Shown here: piece by piece, positions 1 through 5,795 of the stretch
Layout of the letters: every line of letters begins with the position of its first letter
Position numbering within the stretch: the first letter of the stretch is position 1
Source of the DNA: Saprospiraceae bacterium
Lineage (GTDB): Bacteria > Bacteroidota > Bacteroidia > Chitinophagales > Saprospiraceae
Assembly: GCA_007134625.1 (NCBI GenBank)
Contig: SLKL01000139.1
Span: 1 to 7,277, forward strand
Reading direction: 5' to 3'
DNA length: 7,277 bases
The notes under the pieces: generated by a model
Seen by the model: the letters and a program-made list of their open reading frames with translations, nothing else
Databases searched by the model: none
Told to the model about the DNA's origin: nothing
Position numbers and translations under genes: made by a program

Positions 1-213
1 CGGAAGTTTTTAGAAAAGAATGGTACAACACTTGAAAGAAAAAGCCCACATGTTTTAAGACACTCTTTCGCAACTCATCTTACTGATAGGGGAGCTCCAT
101 TATCTGCTGTTAGAGATCTTTTAGGTCACTCCAACTTAGCGTCAACCCAGGTTTACCTTCACAACAGTACAAGAAAATTAAAAGAAGTGCATAAAAATTG
201 CCTTCCAAGATAA
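1..213 (+). CDS. xer: Tyrosine recombinase, XerC/XerD type (C-terminal 70 residues, 5' end outside window)
   Basis: This is the 3' end of a tyrosine recombinase gene, read in frame 1 to a TAA at 211-213. The catalytic-core motifs of the family are visible in order: HVLRH (residues 17-21 of the fragment, giving the conserved H and R), LLGHS (40-44, the second conserved H), and the nucleophile Tyr52 in STQVYLHN. Family members cleave and rejoin DNA through a 3'-phosphotyrosyl link. The chromosomal Xer enzymes resolve chromosome dimers at dif. The ending shortly after the Tyr (18 more residues) fits a Xer protein rather than a long phage integrase. XerC and XerD cannot be told apart from this fragment, and an unrelated Xer-like integrase is not fully excluded. 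The housekeeping setting next to hpf and tuf favours a core chromosomal gene. A Leu stands where many Xer proteins have Thr in the YTHN motif. Confidence 0.9.
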   Translation, partial: RKFLEKNGTTLERKSPHVLRHSFATHLTDRGAPLSAVRDLLGHSNLASTQVYLHNSTRKLKEVHKNCLPR

Positions 214-237
214 AATTGTTAACTAAAATATTAATTT

Positions 238-537
238 ATGAATATTAAGACTGAAAGTATTCACTTTACCGCTGATCAAAAACTGATTGATTACATTGAG
301 AAAAAAGTAGGAAAATTAGAACAGTTCTTTGACAAAATAATTGATGCCAAGGTTAATTTGAGTCTTGAGAATAGCGGACAGGTTAAAGATAAGATAGTTG
401 AAATAAGGCTAAATGTACCAGGTGATACGCTGTTTATCAGTGAAAGTAGTAAAACATTTGAGGCTGCAGTGGATGGTGGTGTCGCCATTATGAAAAGGCA
501 ACTTCTTAAATATAAAGATAGCTTAAGGAATAGATAA
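238..537 (+). CDS. hpf: Ribosome hibernation-promoting factor, short form (HPF/RaiA family)
   Basis: The 99-residue product matches the short HPF/RaiA/YfiA family, whose members are about 95-115 residues long. These proteins bind the decoding centre of the 30S subunit in stationary phase, block mRNA and tRNA binding, and promote inactive 70S or 100S ribosomes. The family features visible are an N-terminal beta strand (MNIKTESIHFTAD), a helix with the IEKKVGKLEQFF pattern, a central strand pair, and a C-terminal helix rich in K and R (residues about 83-99, AIMKRQLLKYKDSLRNR). The long C-terminal dimerisation domain of long HPF is absent. ATG at 238 is the only sensible start; it lies 24 bp after the recombinase stop with no visible promoter, so the two genes are probably cotranscribed. 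No Shine-Dalgarno sequence precedes it. RaiA rather than HPF function cannot be excluded from sequence. Confidence 0.93.
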   Translation: MNIKTESIHFTADQKLIDYIEKKVGKLEQFFDKIIDAKVNLSLENSGQVKDKIVEIRLNVPGDTLFISESSKTFEAAVDGGVAIMKRQLLKYKDSLRNR

Positions 538-563
538 TGATTTTGTGTCATGTGTTTAAGCTG

Positions 564-600
564 CTTTTCCTTATATTTTTTAAAGAAAAGTCTTTATTTT
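564..600 (+). terminator. Possible weak intrinsic terminator after hpf
   Basis: CTTTTCCTT (564-572) can pair with AAAGAAAAG (582-590), with one C-A mismatch in nine positions and a 9-nt loop. It is followed by the T-rich run TCTTTATTTT (591-600). The stem is almost all A-U, so it would be weak. The position, 27 bp after the hpf stop and upstream of an independent promoter, is where an end of transcription is expected. Confidence 0.3.
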
Positions 601-698
601 ACATAAACATATCTCATTTTTTTTGTGACAAACTATATTGATTATTAGGTACTTAGATTAGTTGTTCAAGTATTTTGAAAAAAAAATTAATAAAAGTC

Positions 699-728
699 TT
701 GTTGTAATTTTTTATTGTTCTATCTTTG
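699..728 (+). promoter_or_regulatory. Bacteroidota-type sigma-A promoter for the tRNA-tuf operon
   Basis: TATCTTTG (721-728) is an exact match to the Bacteroidota -7 element TAnnTTTG. A TTG lies at 699-701 (19-bp spacer) and another directly after it at 702-704 (16-bp spacer), which fits the -33 TTG/TTTG element. Transcription would start about 5-8 nt after the -7 box, near 733-736, leaving a leader of about 65 nt before the first tRNA. This is the best promoter in the window, and it sits directly upstream of the four tRNA genes and tuf. The consensus is known from the phylum; the start site is inferred. Confidence 0.75.
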
Positions 729-732
729 CATT

Positions 733-764
733 CGCTTTTGAAAAGGGAGCGCAGTTCTTTGGAA
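733..764 (+). promoter_or_regulatory. Possible boxB/boxA-like antitermination leader
   Basis: CGCTTTT (733-739) can pair with GGGAGCG (745-751) around a GAAAA loop; the stem has four Watson-Crick pairs and three G-U pairs. Two bases later AGTTCTTTGGAA (753-764) shares the TCTTT core and 7 of 12 positions with the E. coli rrn boxA (TGCTCTTTAACA). A hairpin followed by boxA near the 5' end of a transcript is the order seen in rrn leaders. The assignment is tentative because both elements are short. Confidence 0.3.
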
Positions 765-800
765 GAAATAAAATTTAATTACCGTTAATAATCTTATTAT

Positions 801-873
801 GCCGATGTAGCTCAGTTGGTAGAGCAGCTGATTTGTAATCAGCTGGTCGGGGGTTCAAGTCCCTCCATCGGCT
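801..873 (+). tRNA. tRNA-Thr (anticodon TGT)
   Basis: This is a full cloverleaf. The acceptor stem pairs GCCGATG (801-807) with CATCGGC (866-872), and the discriminator is T873. The anticodon stem GCTGA/TCAGC (827-831, 839-843) encloses the loop TTTGTAA with the anticodon TGT at 834-836, which reads ACA and probably other ACN codons. The T loop is TTCAAGT between GGGGG and CCCTC. CCA is not encoded, so it must be added by the CCA-adding enzyme. It is the first gene after the promoter at 699-728. Confidence 0.97.
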
Positions 874-886
874 CTTTTTAATTATT

Positions 887-969
887 GGGGGTGCGCCGGA
901 GTTGGAGAGCCGGGCCAGACTGTAAATCTGGTGACTACGTCTGAATAGGTTCGAATCCTATCACCCCCA
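887..969 (+). tRNA. tRNA-Tyr (anticodon GTA)
   Basis: This is a class II tRNA of 83 nt with an extended variable arm, as expected for bacterial tRNA-Tyr. The acceptor stem pairs GGGGGTG (887-893) with CACCCCC (962-968), and the discriminator is A969. The anticodon stem CCAGA/TCTGG (915-919, 927-931) holds the loop CTGTAAA with the anticodon GTA at 922-924. The gene is followed by CCG, so the CCA end is not encoded. It lies 13 bp after tRNA-Thr(TGT). Confidence 0.97.
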
Positions 970-997
970 CCGGTAATTACTTGAAAGATATTAATAA

Positions 998-1070
998 GCG
1001 GGAGTAGCTCAGTTGGTAGAGCATCAGCCTTCCAAGCTGAGGGTCGCGGGTTCGAGTCTCGTCTCCCGCT
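998..1070 (+). tRNA. tRNA-Gly (anticodon TCC)
   Basis: The acceptor stem pairs GCGGGAG (998-1004) with CTCCCGC (1063-1069), with discriminator T1070. The anticodon stem TCAGC/GCTGA (1024-1028, 1036-1040) holds the loop CTTCCAA with the anticodon TCC at 1031-1033, reading GGA and GGG. CCA is not encoded. It lies 28 bp after tRNA-Tyr, and a run of six T follows the gene (within 1071-1077). Confidence 0.97.
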
Positions 1071-1095
1071 CTTTTTTACCATTTGAACTGTTTTT

Positions 1096-1167
<72 letters not shown>

Positions 1168-1225
1168 CTTGTTTTATTGTGTAAACTATTAATTTATTTA
1201 TAAATCTGCTTAAAAATTTAAACTG

Positions 1226-2422
1226 ATGGCAAAGGAAACGTTTGAAAGATCAAAACCCCACTTAAATGTGGGTACTATTGGACACGTCGATCACGGTAAA
1301 ACTACACTTACTGCAGCGATCACTAACGTGTTATCCAATGATGGACTAGCGAAAAAGATGGATTATGATGCTATCGATGCTGCTCCTGAAGAAAAAGAAA
1401 GAGGTATAACTATTAATACGGCTCACGTTGAATACGAAACAGCTAACAGACACTACGCTCACGTAGATTGTCCCGGTCACGCCGATTATGTAAAAAACAT
1501 GGTTACGGGTGCTGCTCAGATGGATGGTGCTATTTTGGTTGTTGCTGCAACTGATGGACCTATGCCTCAAACAAGAGAGCATATTCTTCTTGCAAGACAG
1601 GTTGGTGTTCCTAATATCGTTGTATTTCTTAACAAAGTTGACCTTGTTGATGATGAAGAAATGCTCGAACTGGTTGAAATGGAAGTAAGAGAGCTTCTTA
1701 GCCAATATGAGTTTGACGGTGATAACATCAGCATTGTACCCGGTTCTGCTCTTAAAGCTCTTGAAGGAGATGCTGAAGCAGTTGGCCAAATTAAAAAACT
1801 AATGGAAGCTGTTGATAATGACATTCCACAGCCTGAGCGTTTGGTAGATCAACCGTTCCTTATGCCGGTTGAGGATGTATTCTCTATTACAGGTCGTGGT
1901 ACTGTTGCTACAGGTAGAATCGAGAGAGGTGTAATCAAAGTTGGTGAAGGTGTTGAAATCATTGGTATGATGCCTGACGGTGCTAAGCCATTAACTTCAA
2001 CTATCACTGGTGTTGAGATGTTTAGAAAACTTCTTGATAGAGGTGAGGCTGGTGACAATGCTGGTCTTCTTCTAAGGGGTATTGACAAAAAGCAGATCAG
2101 CAGAGGTATGGTTATCTGTGCTCCCGGATCTGTTAAGCCACACAGAAAGTTCAAATGTGAGGTTTATGTTTTGAGTAAAGAAGAAGGTGGAAGACATACA
2201 CCATTTATGAAGGGGTACAGACCTCAGTTTTACTTCCGTACTACGGACGTTACTGGTGATGTGATGTTGCCGGATGGAGTAGAAATGGTGATGCCTGGTG
2301 ATAACGTTACATTGACTGTAAATCTAATCAATACTATTGCAATGGAGAAAGGTCTTCGTTTTGCGATCAGAGAAGGTGGTAGAACAGTTGGTGCCGGTCA
2401 GGTTACAGAAATTCTTGAATAA
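1226..2422 (+). CDS. tuf: Translation elongation factor Tu (EF-Tu)
   Basis: The 398-residue product is a complete EF-Tu. This GTPase delivers aminoacyl-tRNA to the ribosomal A site in the cytoplasm. The GTP-binding motifs are all present: P-loop GHVDHGKT (19-26), switch I ending in RGITI (59-63), DCPGH (81-85), NKVD (136-139) and SAL (174-176). Domains 2 and 3 follow from about residue 210, with [13 protein letters not shown] in domain 2 and the GGRHTPF and [15 protein letters not shown] stretches in domain 3. The length is a few residues above the 394 of E. coli. The start at ATG 1226 gives the canonical MAKE.FERSKPH N-terminus; the bases before it are A/T-rich with no Shine-Dalgarno sequence. 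The gene is the last one in the tRNA-tuf unit and is closed by a strong terminator. No functional residue appears to be lost. Confidence 0.99.
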   Translation: MAKETFERSKPHLNVGTIGHVDHGKTTLTAAITNVLSNDGLAKKMDYDAIDAAPEEKERGITINTAHVEYETANRHYAHVDCPGHADYVKNMVTGAAQMDGAILVVAATDGPMPQTREHILLARQVGVPNIVVFLNKVDLVDDEEMLELVEMEVRELLSQYEFDGDNISIVPGSALKALEGDAEAVGQIKKLMEAVDNDIPQPERLVDQPFLMPVEDVFSITGRGTVATGRIERGVIKVGEGVEIIGMMPDGAKPLTSTITGVEMFRKLLDRGEAGDNAGLLLRGIDKKQISRGMVICAPGSVKPHRKFKCEVYVLSKEEGGRHTPFMKGYRPQFYFRTTDVTGDVMLPDGVEMVMPGDNVTLTVNLINTIAMEKGLRFAIREGGRTVGAGQVTEILE

Positions 2423-2471
2423 TTTATGCTTTTAATTGAATAAAGCAGGTAAATTGATAGTTTTACGGAAG

Positions 2472-2503
2472 TTTAGTACCCCAATATTGGGGTACTAAAT
2501 TTT
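2472..2503 (+). terminator. Strong intrinsic terminator after tuf
   Basis: TTTAGTACCCC (2472-2482) and GGGGTACTAAA (2489-2499) form a perfect 11-bp stem around the 6-nt loop AATATT. At the DNA level the whole 28 bp is a perfect palindrome. A short T run (2500-2503, then CC and four more T) follows directly. It sits 49 bp after the tuf stop, and should end most tuf transcripts before tRNA-Trp. Because the stem is fully symmetric, it would also form in an antisense transcript. Confidence 0.85.
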
Positions 2504-2548
2504 CCTTTTCAACAAGATCTGTTTTATTTATAAAAGTTTTCTATAATT

Positions 2549-2621
2549 ACGGGCATAGCTCAACTGGTAGAGCGACGGTCTCCAAAACCGTAGGCTGTGG
2601 GTTCAAGTCCTACTGCCCGTG
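2549..2621 (+). tRNA. tRNA-Trp (anticodon CCA)
   Basis: The acceptor stem pairs ACGGGCA (2549-2555) with TGCCCGT (2614-2620), and the discriminator is G2621, as is usual for tRNA-Trp. The anticodon stem ACGGT/ACCGT (2575-2579, 2587-2591) encloses the loop CTCCAAA with the anticodon CCA at 2582-2584. CCA is not encoded at the 3' end. The gene lies 49 bp after the tuf terminator and 20 bp before secE, so it heads the secE-nusG-rpl transcript. No convincing phylum-type promoter is visible between the terminator and the tRNA. Confidence 0.97.
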
Positions 2622-2641
2622 CAAATTTAAAATCCAAACTT

Positions 2642-2830
2642 ATGAACGTATTTGTTCAACACATCAAAGAAAGTTATAATGAGCTGGTGAATAAGGTTAC
2701 CTGGCCAACTTGGCCCAATCTTTTGGAAACTACTAGAGTAGTGATTGTTGGTTCAATAATTATTACACTCATTATTTTTGTAATGGATTTTGTTTGGAAT
2801 CAGTTGTTGCAAGGAATATACAGCTTATAG
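2642..2830 (+). CDS. secE: Preprotein translocase subunit SecE
   Basis: The 62-residue protein is a minimal SecE, the small essential subunit that clamps SecY in the SecYEG inner-membrane translocon. It has the family layout: a short amphipathic N-terminal helix (about residues 3-18), the conserved KVTWPTW turn (18-24), and a single membrane segment (about 31-52) that is very rich in I and V. This is the one-membrane-span form common outside the enterobacteria, where E. coli SecE has three spans. A longer reading frame opens at a GTG at 2597, but that lies inside the tRNA-Trp gene; the ATG at 2642 gives the proper N-terminus and no overlap. There is no Shine-Dalgarno sequence. The pairing with nusG downstream is the conserved secE-nusG arrangement. 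Confidence 0.96.
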   Translation: MNVFVQHIKESYNELVNKVTWPTWPNLLETTRVVIVGSIIITLIIFVMDFVWNQLLQGIYSL

Positions 2831-2851
2831 TCAATTAGATAATCTAAAAAA

Positions 2852-3400
2852 ATGTCTGAAGAAAAACGTTGGTATTCCTTAAGAGTGATAAGTGGTAAAG
2901 AACGTAAGATTAAGGAAAGAATTGAACTGGAAGTAAAGCGTTCTGGATGGGAGGATGTAGTGACTCAGATTCTTGTTCCCACGGAGAAAGTGTATAAAAT
3001 TCGAAGTGGAAAGAAAATTGTTCAAGAAAGAAATATTTTACCGGGTTATATCCTTGTTCAAGCTTTGAGTAAGCATTTTACAGGTGAGATGATTCAGGCA
3101 ATTGCTAACATACCTAACGTAATCCATTTTTTGGGAAGAAATAACCCAATCCCAATGAATGAGAACGAAGCAAATAGAATGTTGGGTAAGGTTGATGAAT
3201 CTCAAGATATTGGCGAAGCATTGATTGAGCCTTATATTGTTGGTGAAACTGTTAAAATAACAGATGGTCCATTTAATAATTTTATAGGAGATATTCTTGA
3301 AGTTTATGAAGACAAGAAAAAACTTAAAGTCTCTGTTAAAATATTTGGGAGACCTACAGAGGTAGAGTTAAATTATATACAAGTAGAAAAACAAAATTAA
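2852..3400 (+). CDS. nusG: Transcription termination/antitermination factor NusG
   Basis: The 182-residue protein has the two NusG domains. The N-terminal NGN domain (about 5-112) starts with KRWYSLRVISGKERKIKERIE-type sequence and contains the LPGYILVQ strand (63-70), the part that binds RNA polymerase. The C-terminal KOW domain (about 125-180) carries VGETVKITDGPFNNFIGDI, which in other bacteria contacts Rho or S10/NusE. The length equals the E. coli protein (181), so there is no large insertion. NusG increases elongation rate and links the polymerase to Rho or to the leading ribosome. The start at ATG 2852 follows an AAAAAA run and lies 21 bp after secE, so the two are cotranscribed. No Shine-Dalgarno sequence is present. 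Confidence 0.98.
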   Translation: MSEEKRWYSLRVISGKERKIKERIELEVKRSGWEDVVTQILVPTEKVYKIRSGKKIVQERNILPGYILVQALSKHFTGEMIQAIANIPNVIHFLGRNNPIPMNENEANRMLGKVDESQDIGEALIEPYIVGETVKITDGPFNNFIGDILEVYEDKKKLKVSVKIFGRPTEVELNYIQVEKQN

Positions 3401-3410
3401 TTTTATAATC

Positions 3411-3458
3411 AATCGGAAAGCTTGCTTCTTCTCCAAATGCTTCCCAGACTTTCCGATT
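3411..3458 (+). promoter_or_regulatory. Structured leader between nusG and rplK (candidate L1 autoregulatory site)
   Basis: AATCGGAAAG (3411-3420) and CTTTCCGATT (3449-3458) form a perfect 10-bp inverted repeat with a 28-nt loop, ending 16 nt before the rplK start codon. An alternative stem is possible between GGAAAGC (3415-3421, one bulged A) and GCTTCC (3439-3444); the two use the same GGAAAG bases and exclude each other. In E. coli L1 represses rplK-rplA translation at a site in the rplK leader, so an L1 operator is a reasonable guess, but I cannot identify the L1 recognition bases. There is no T run after the stem, so a terminator is unlikely. Confidence 0.45.
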
Positions 3459-3474
3459 CAAACAGTATTGAAAA

Positions 3475-3927
3475 ATGGCTAAGGAAGTCGAAACGTTTAT
3501 CAAATTACAAGTTAGAGGTGGTGCTGCAAACCCTGCCCCTCCTGTTGGTCCTGCTTTGGGTGCCAAAGGGGTTAATATTATGGAGTTCTGTAAAAGATTC
3601 AATGCACAGACTCAGGAAAACCAGGGTAAACTTTGTCCGGTTGTTATAACCGTATATAAAGATAAGTCATTTGATTTTGTTATAAAAACACCCCCGGCTG
3701 CTGCACAATTGCTTGAAGCAGCTAAATTAAAAGGTGGATCTTCTGAGCCCAATAGGGATAAAGTTGGAAGTGTAACATGGGATCAAATTAAGGCAATTGC
3801 TGAGAATAAAATGCCCGACCTGAATGCAATGACTGTTGAATCGGGGATGAAAATGGTAGCCGGGACTGCTCGTAGTATGGGTATTACTGTAAGTGGTACT
3901 CCACCATGGGAACAAGCTGAGGCTTAA
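3475..3927 (+). CDS. rplK: 50S ribosomal protein L11 (uL11)
   Basis: The 150-residue protein is uL11, which with 23S rRNA forms the GTPase-associated centre at the base of the ribosomal stalk. The N-terminal domain starts [13 protein letters not shown] and carries the proline-rich [10 protein letters not shown] stretch (20-29), the segment that takes part in thiostrepton binding in other bacteria. The C-terminal rRNA-binding domain (about 73-145) contains the [23 protein letters not shown] region and the glycine-containing [10 protein letters not shown] end. The length is slightly above the usual 141-147 because of a short tail ([10 protein letters not shown]). The start ATG at 3475 lies 74 bp after nusG behind a structured leader. 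L11 is usually cotranscribed with rplA, as here. Confidence 0.98.
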   Translation: MAKEVETFIKLQVRGGAANPAPPVGPALGAKGVNIMEFCKRFNAQTQENQGKLCPVVITVYKDKSFDFVIKTPPAAAQLLEAAKLKGGSSEPNRDKVGSVTWDQIKAIAENKMPDLNAMTVESGMKMVAGTARSMGITVSGTPPWEQAEA

Positions 3928-3988
3928 ATAAAAATTAATTAACCGAGGGAGCAATTTATTTTTGTGTTTGACCTCAAAATTTTTTATA

Positions 3989-4681
3989 ATGGCAAAATTA
4001 TCAAAGAAGAGAAAGGCTGTTAATGCCTTGGTAGATTCTTCAAAACTCTACAATTTAAATGAAGCTGCTGAATTGGTAAAAAAGGTTAATACCGCCAAAT
4101 TCAATGCTTCAGTTGATGTACATGTCAACCTTGGTGTTGACCCACGTAAAGCTGATCAGGCAATAAGAGGAACTGTTACATTGCCAAATGGTACAGGAAA
4201 GTCTAAAACTGTTTTGGTTTTCTGTACCCCGGATAAGGAACAGGAAGCTAAAGATGCAGGGGCTGATTTTGTTGGTCTGGATGATCTAGTGCAAAAAGTT
4301 CAGGGTGGATGGACAGACTTTGATGTCGTCGTTGCTATGCCTGGTGTAATGGGTGTTGTTGGTAGATTAGGGCGAGTTCTGGGTCCACGTGGCTTAATGC
4401 CTAACCCCAAAACAGGTACTGTAACAAATGATGTTGCTGCTGCTGTAGAAGATGTGAAAAAGGGAAAGATTTCATTTAGAGTGGATAAGTATGGTATCAT
4501 TCATTCCACCATTGGAAGGGTTGAGTTTTCTGAGGAAAAACTTGTGCAAAATGCGAATGAATTCCTTCAAACTTTAATGAAAATGAAACCCGCTTCTTCT
4601 AAAGGGACTTATATGAAAAGCATTACCATGGCTTCTACGATGAGCCCCGGTATAAAAATTGATCCCAAGACTATAAAGTAA
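3989..4681 (+). CDS. rplA: 50S ribosomal protein L1 (uL1)
   Basis: The 230-residue protein is uL1, which binds the mobile L1 stalk of 23S rRNA and helps release deacylated tRNA; in many bacteria it also represses its own operon. The N-terminal [11 protein letters not shown] is the canonical start. The hallmark [14 protein letters not shown] sits at residues 131-144 at the end of the inserted domain II (about 67-159), and domain I resumes with the [16 protein letters not shown] region. The length is close to the 234 of E. coli. The frame can be extended upstream to a TTG at 3962, but that would add nine residues unlike L1, so ATG 3989 is chosen. The 61-bp spacer after rplK contains a lone TATTTTTG at 3957-3964 that matches the -7 consensus but lacks a partner -33 element. 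Confidence 0.98.
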   Translation: MAKLSKKRKAVNALVDSSKLYNLNEAAELVKKVNTAKFNASVDVHVNLGVDPRKADQAIRGTVTLPNGTGKSKTVLVFCTPDKEQEAKDAGADFVGLDDLVQKVQGGWTDFDVVVAMPGVMGVVGRLGRVLGPRGLMPNPKTGTVTNDVAAAVEDVKKGKISFRVDKYGIIHSTIGRVEFSEEKLVQNANEFLQTLMKMKPASSKGTYMKSITMASTMSPGIKIDPKTIK

Positions 4682-4706
4682 TCTTCAACTTTAAAAGCTA
4701 GTAAAA

Positions 4707-5234
4707 ATGAAAAAAGAGAAAAAAGTAGAGGTTGTTGAACTTCTTAAAGATAAATTCGCGAATACACCCTTTTTCTACATAACTGATGCTTCAAAACTTA
4801 CCGTTGAAGAAGTGAATCAATTCAGAAAGATGTGTTTTGAGAAGGGAATTGAAATGAAGGTAGTTAAAAATACCCTTGCTAAAATTGCAATGGAAAGCTT
4901 AGAAAATGGTGATAGGTATGCTCCACTTTTCGACGCATTGAAAGGACCTACAGCAATTTTATTTACTGAAACAGCTAATGCACCGGGAAAGGTGCTGAAG
5001 GAATTCAGAAAAACGAAAGATCGTCCAATTTTAAAAGCTGCTTATATAGAGGAAGGTATCTATATAGGTGACGAACAAATAGATACTTTGGCTGATCTGA
5101 AATCGAAAGAAGATTTACTTGGTGATGTTATATTATTGTTACAATCACCAATTAAAAATGTTATTGGCGCACTTCAATCAGGTGGTAACACACTTTCTGG
5201 TCTATTGAAGGCTTTAGAAGAGCGTCCCGCATAA
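4707..5234 (+). CDS. rplJ: 50S ribosomal protein L10 (uL10)
   Basis: The 175-residue protein is uL10, the stalk base that binds 23S rRNA next to L11 and carries the L7/L12 dimers. The N-terminal part has the family pattern KKEKKVEVVELLKDKF with FFYITDASKLTVEEVN, followed by RKMCFEKGIEMKVVKNTLAKIA (about 40-61) for rRNA binding and the GPTAILFT strand. The C-terminal helix (about 140-173, with IKNVIGALQSGGNTLSGLLKALEE) is the L12-docking helix. The length is slightly above that of E. coli L10 (165). The gene follows rplA by only 25 bp, with no room for the long L10 leader that controls rplJ in many Firmicutes and Proteobacteria. Any L10-L12 feedback must therefore use another site. No Shine-Dalgarno sequence is seen. 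Confidence 0.97.
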   Translation: MKKEKKVEVVELLKDKFANTPFFYITDASKLTVEEVNQFRKMCFEKGIEMKVVKNTLAKIAMESLENGDRYAPLFDALKGPTAILFTETANAPGKVLKEFRKTKDRPILKAAYIEEGIYIGDEQIDTLADLKSKEDLLGDVILLLQSPIKNVIGALQSGGNTLSGLLKALEERPA

Positions 5235-5305
5235 TTAAAATTTGGCTTCCAAGTGTTAACGACACTCAAAAATATATTTTTTGAACAAAATTAAAACAAA
5301 TTGAT

Positions 5306-5683
5306 ATGGCTGATTTAAAAGAAATCGCAGAACAACTAGTCAATCTTACCGTAAAAGAGGTAAATGAGTTGGCAGAAATCATGAAAGAGGAATACGGTAT
5401 TGAGCCGGCTGCTGCTGCAGTTGCTGTTGCTGCCGGTCCCGGTGGAGGTGGTGGCGAAGCTGCTGCTGAAAAAACTGAATTCGATGTTATCTTAACAAGC
5501 GCAGGTGCTGCCAAATTAAAGGTAGTTAAAGAGGTTAAAAATCTTTTAGGTGTTGGCCTTAAAGATGCTAAGGATCTTGTTGATGGTGCTCCTTCTCCTG
5601 TAAAGGAGGGTGTTCCTAAGGAAGAAGCTGAGCAAATCAAAGCTGCTTTGGAAGAGGTTGGTGCATCTGTTGAGTTGAAATAA
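5306..5683 (+). CDS. rplL: 50S ribosomal protein L7/L12 (bL12)
   Basis: The 125-residue protein is bL12, the multicopy acidic stalk protein that recruits and activates translational GTPases such as EF-Tu and EF-G. Three parts are visible. The N-terminal dimerisation helices (1-33) bind L10. A flexible hinge rich in Ala and Gly (34-54) includes five consecutive Gly residues. The C-terminal globular domain (55-125) contains [33 protein letters not shown] and the terminal [10 protein letters not shown]. Length and layout are normal. The 71-bp gap after rplJ holds a 5-bp hairpin (AGTGT 5252-5256 with ACACT 5262-5266) and an A/T-rich stretch before the ATG. The A-rich, unstructured start region would suit high translation, as L12 is needed in several copies per ribosome; this is inference. 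Confidence 0.98.
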   Translation: MADLKEIAEQLVNLTVKEVNELAEIMKEEYGIEPAAAAVAVAAGPGGGGGEAAAEKTEFDVILTSAGAAKLKVVKEVKNLLGVGLKDAKDLVDGAPSPVKEGVPKEEAEQIKAALEEVGASVELK

Positions 5684-5684
5684 G

Positions 5685-5721
5685 CGGAGGTGATACTTTG
5701 ACGGTTGATCTCCGATTATAG
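5685..5721 (+). promoter_or_regulatory. Anti-SD-matching hairpin with possible 7-codon mini-ORF after rplL
   Basis: GGAGGTGAT (5686-5694) begins 3 bp after the rplL stop codon and is complementary over nine bases to the conserved 3' end of 16S rRNA (AUCACCUCC). No protein gene in the window has such a sequence before its start. A TTG at 5698-5700, 7 nt after GGAGG, opens a 7-codon frame (M T V D L R L) that ends at TAG 5719-5721. The same GGAG bases can pair with CTCCG: CGGAGGT (5685-5691) with ATCTCCG (5708-5714), 7 bp including one G-U. The element could thus be exposed or hidden. Real translation of the mini-ORF is unproven and chance is possible. Confidence 0.3.
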
Positions 5722-5724
5722 TAA

Positions 5725-5769
5725 TATACTGGTCGAGCCTGCGCATGTTCATGCGCAGGCTATACTGGT
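5725..5769 (+). repeat. 9-bp direct repeat framing the central rplL-rpoB hairpin
   Basis: TATACTGGT occurs at 5725-5733 and again at 5761-5769. The 27 bp between the copies consist of CGA plus most of a nearly perfect palindrome. A repeat of this length on both sides of a hairpin can come from a small insertion with target duplication or from replication slippage, or it can be chance in a 147-bp spacer. Confidence 0.6.
5736..5761 (+). promoter_or_regulatory. Strong hairpin in the rplL-rpoB spacer (candidate attenuator or RNase III site)
   Basis: AGCCTGCGCAT (5736-5746) pairs perfectly with ATGCGCAGGCT (5751-5761) around a GTTC tetraloop, giving an 11-bp stem with 7 G-C pairs. It is much more GC-rich than the surrounding DNA. 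No T run follows (the next bases are ATACTGG), so it is not a standard intrinsic terminator. In E. coli the same spacer holds a partial terminator and an RNase III processing site that set the ratio of ribosomal protein to polymerase subunits. A similar role is inferred here. Confidence 0.65.
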
Positions 5770-5779
5770 TTGATGTATA

Positions 5780-5795
5780 AGGGTTGACAGACCCT
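5780..5795 (+). promoter_or_regulatory. Small hairpin upstream of rpoB
   Basis: AGGGT (5780-5784) pairs with ACCCT (5791-5795) around the loop TGACAG, and GATTTTAAAT follows. It is the third consecutive hairpin between rplL and rpoB. The stem is only 5 bp with a partial T run after it, so it could be a weak pause or attenuation site, or nothing. Confidence 0.35.

Noticed and set aside
2542..2547. TATAAT directly before tRNA-Trp as a -10 box
   Set aside because: It ends 1 bp before the mature tRNA 5' end, so transcription would start inside the tRNA, and the motif is not the phylum's consensus.
2597..2641. Upstream GTG start for secE adding 15 residues
   Set aside because: The GTG lies inside the T arm of tRNA-Trp, and the added residues do not resemble SecE. 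The ATG at 2642 gives a normal short SecE.
3957..3964. TATTTTTG as a promoter for rplA
   Set aside because: It matches TAnnTTTG, but such A/T-rich octamers are common here, no TTG/TTTG lies 17-23 bp upstream, and rplK-rplA are normally cotranscribed.
5602..5610. AAAGGAGGG inside rplL as a ribosome binding site for an internal gene
   Set aside because: No start codon with a meaningful frame follows at a suitable distance, and the bases encode a conserved part of the L12 C-terminal domain (the [11 protein letters not shown] region).
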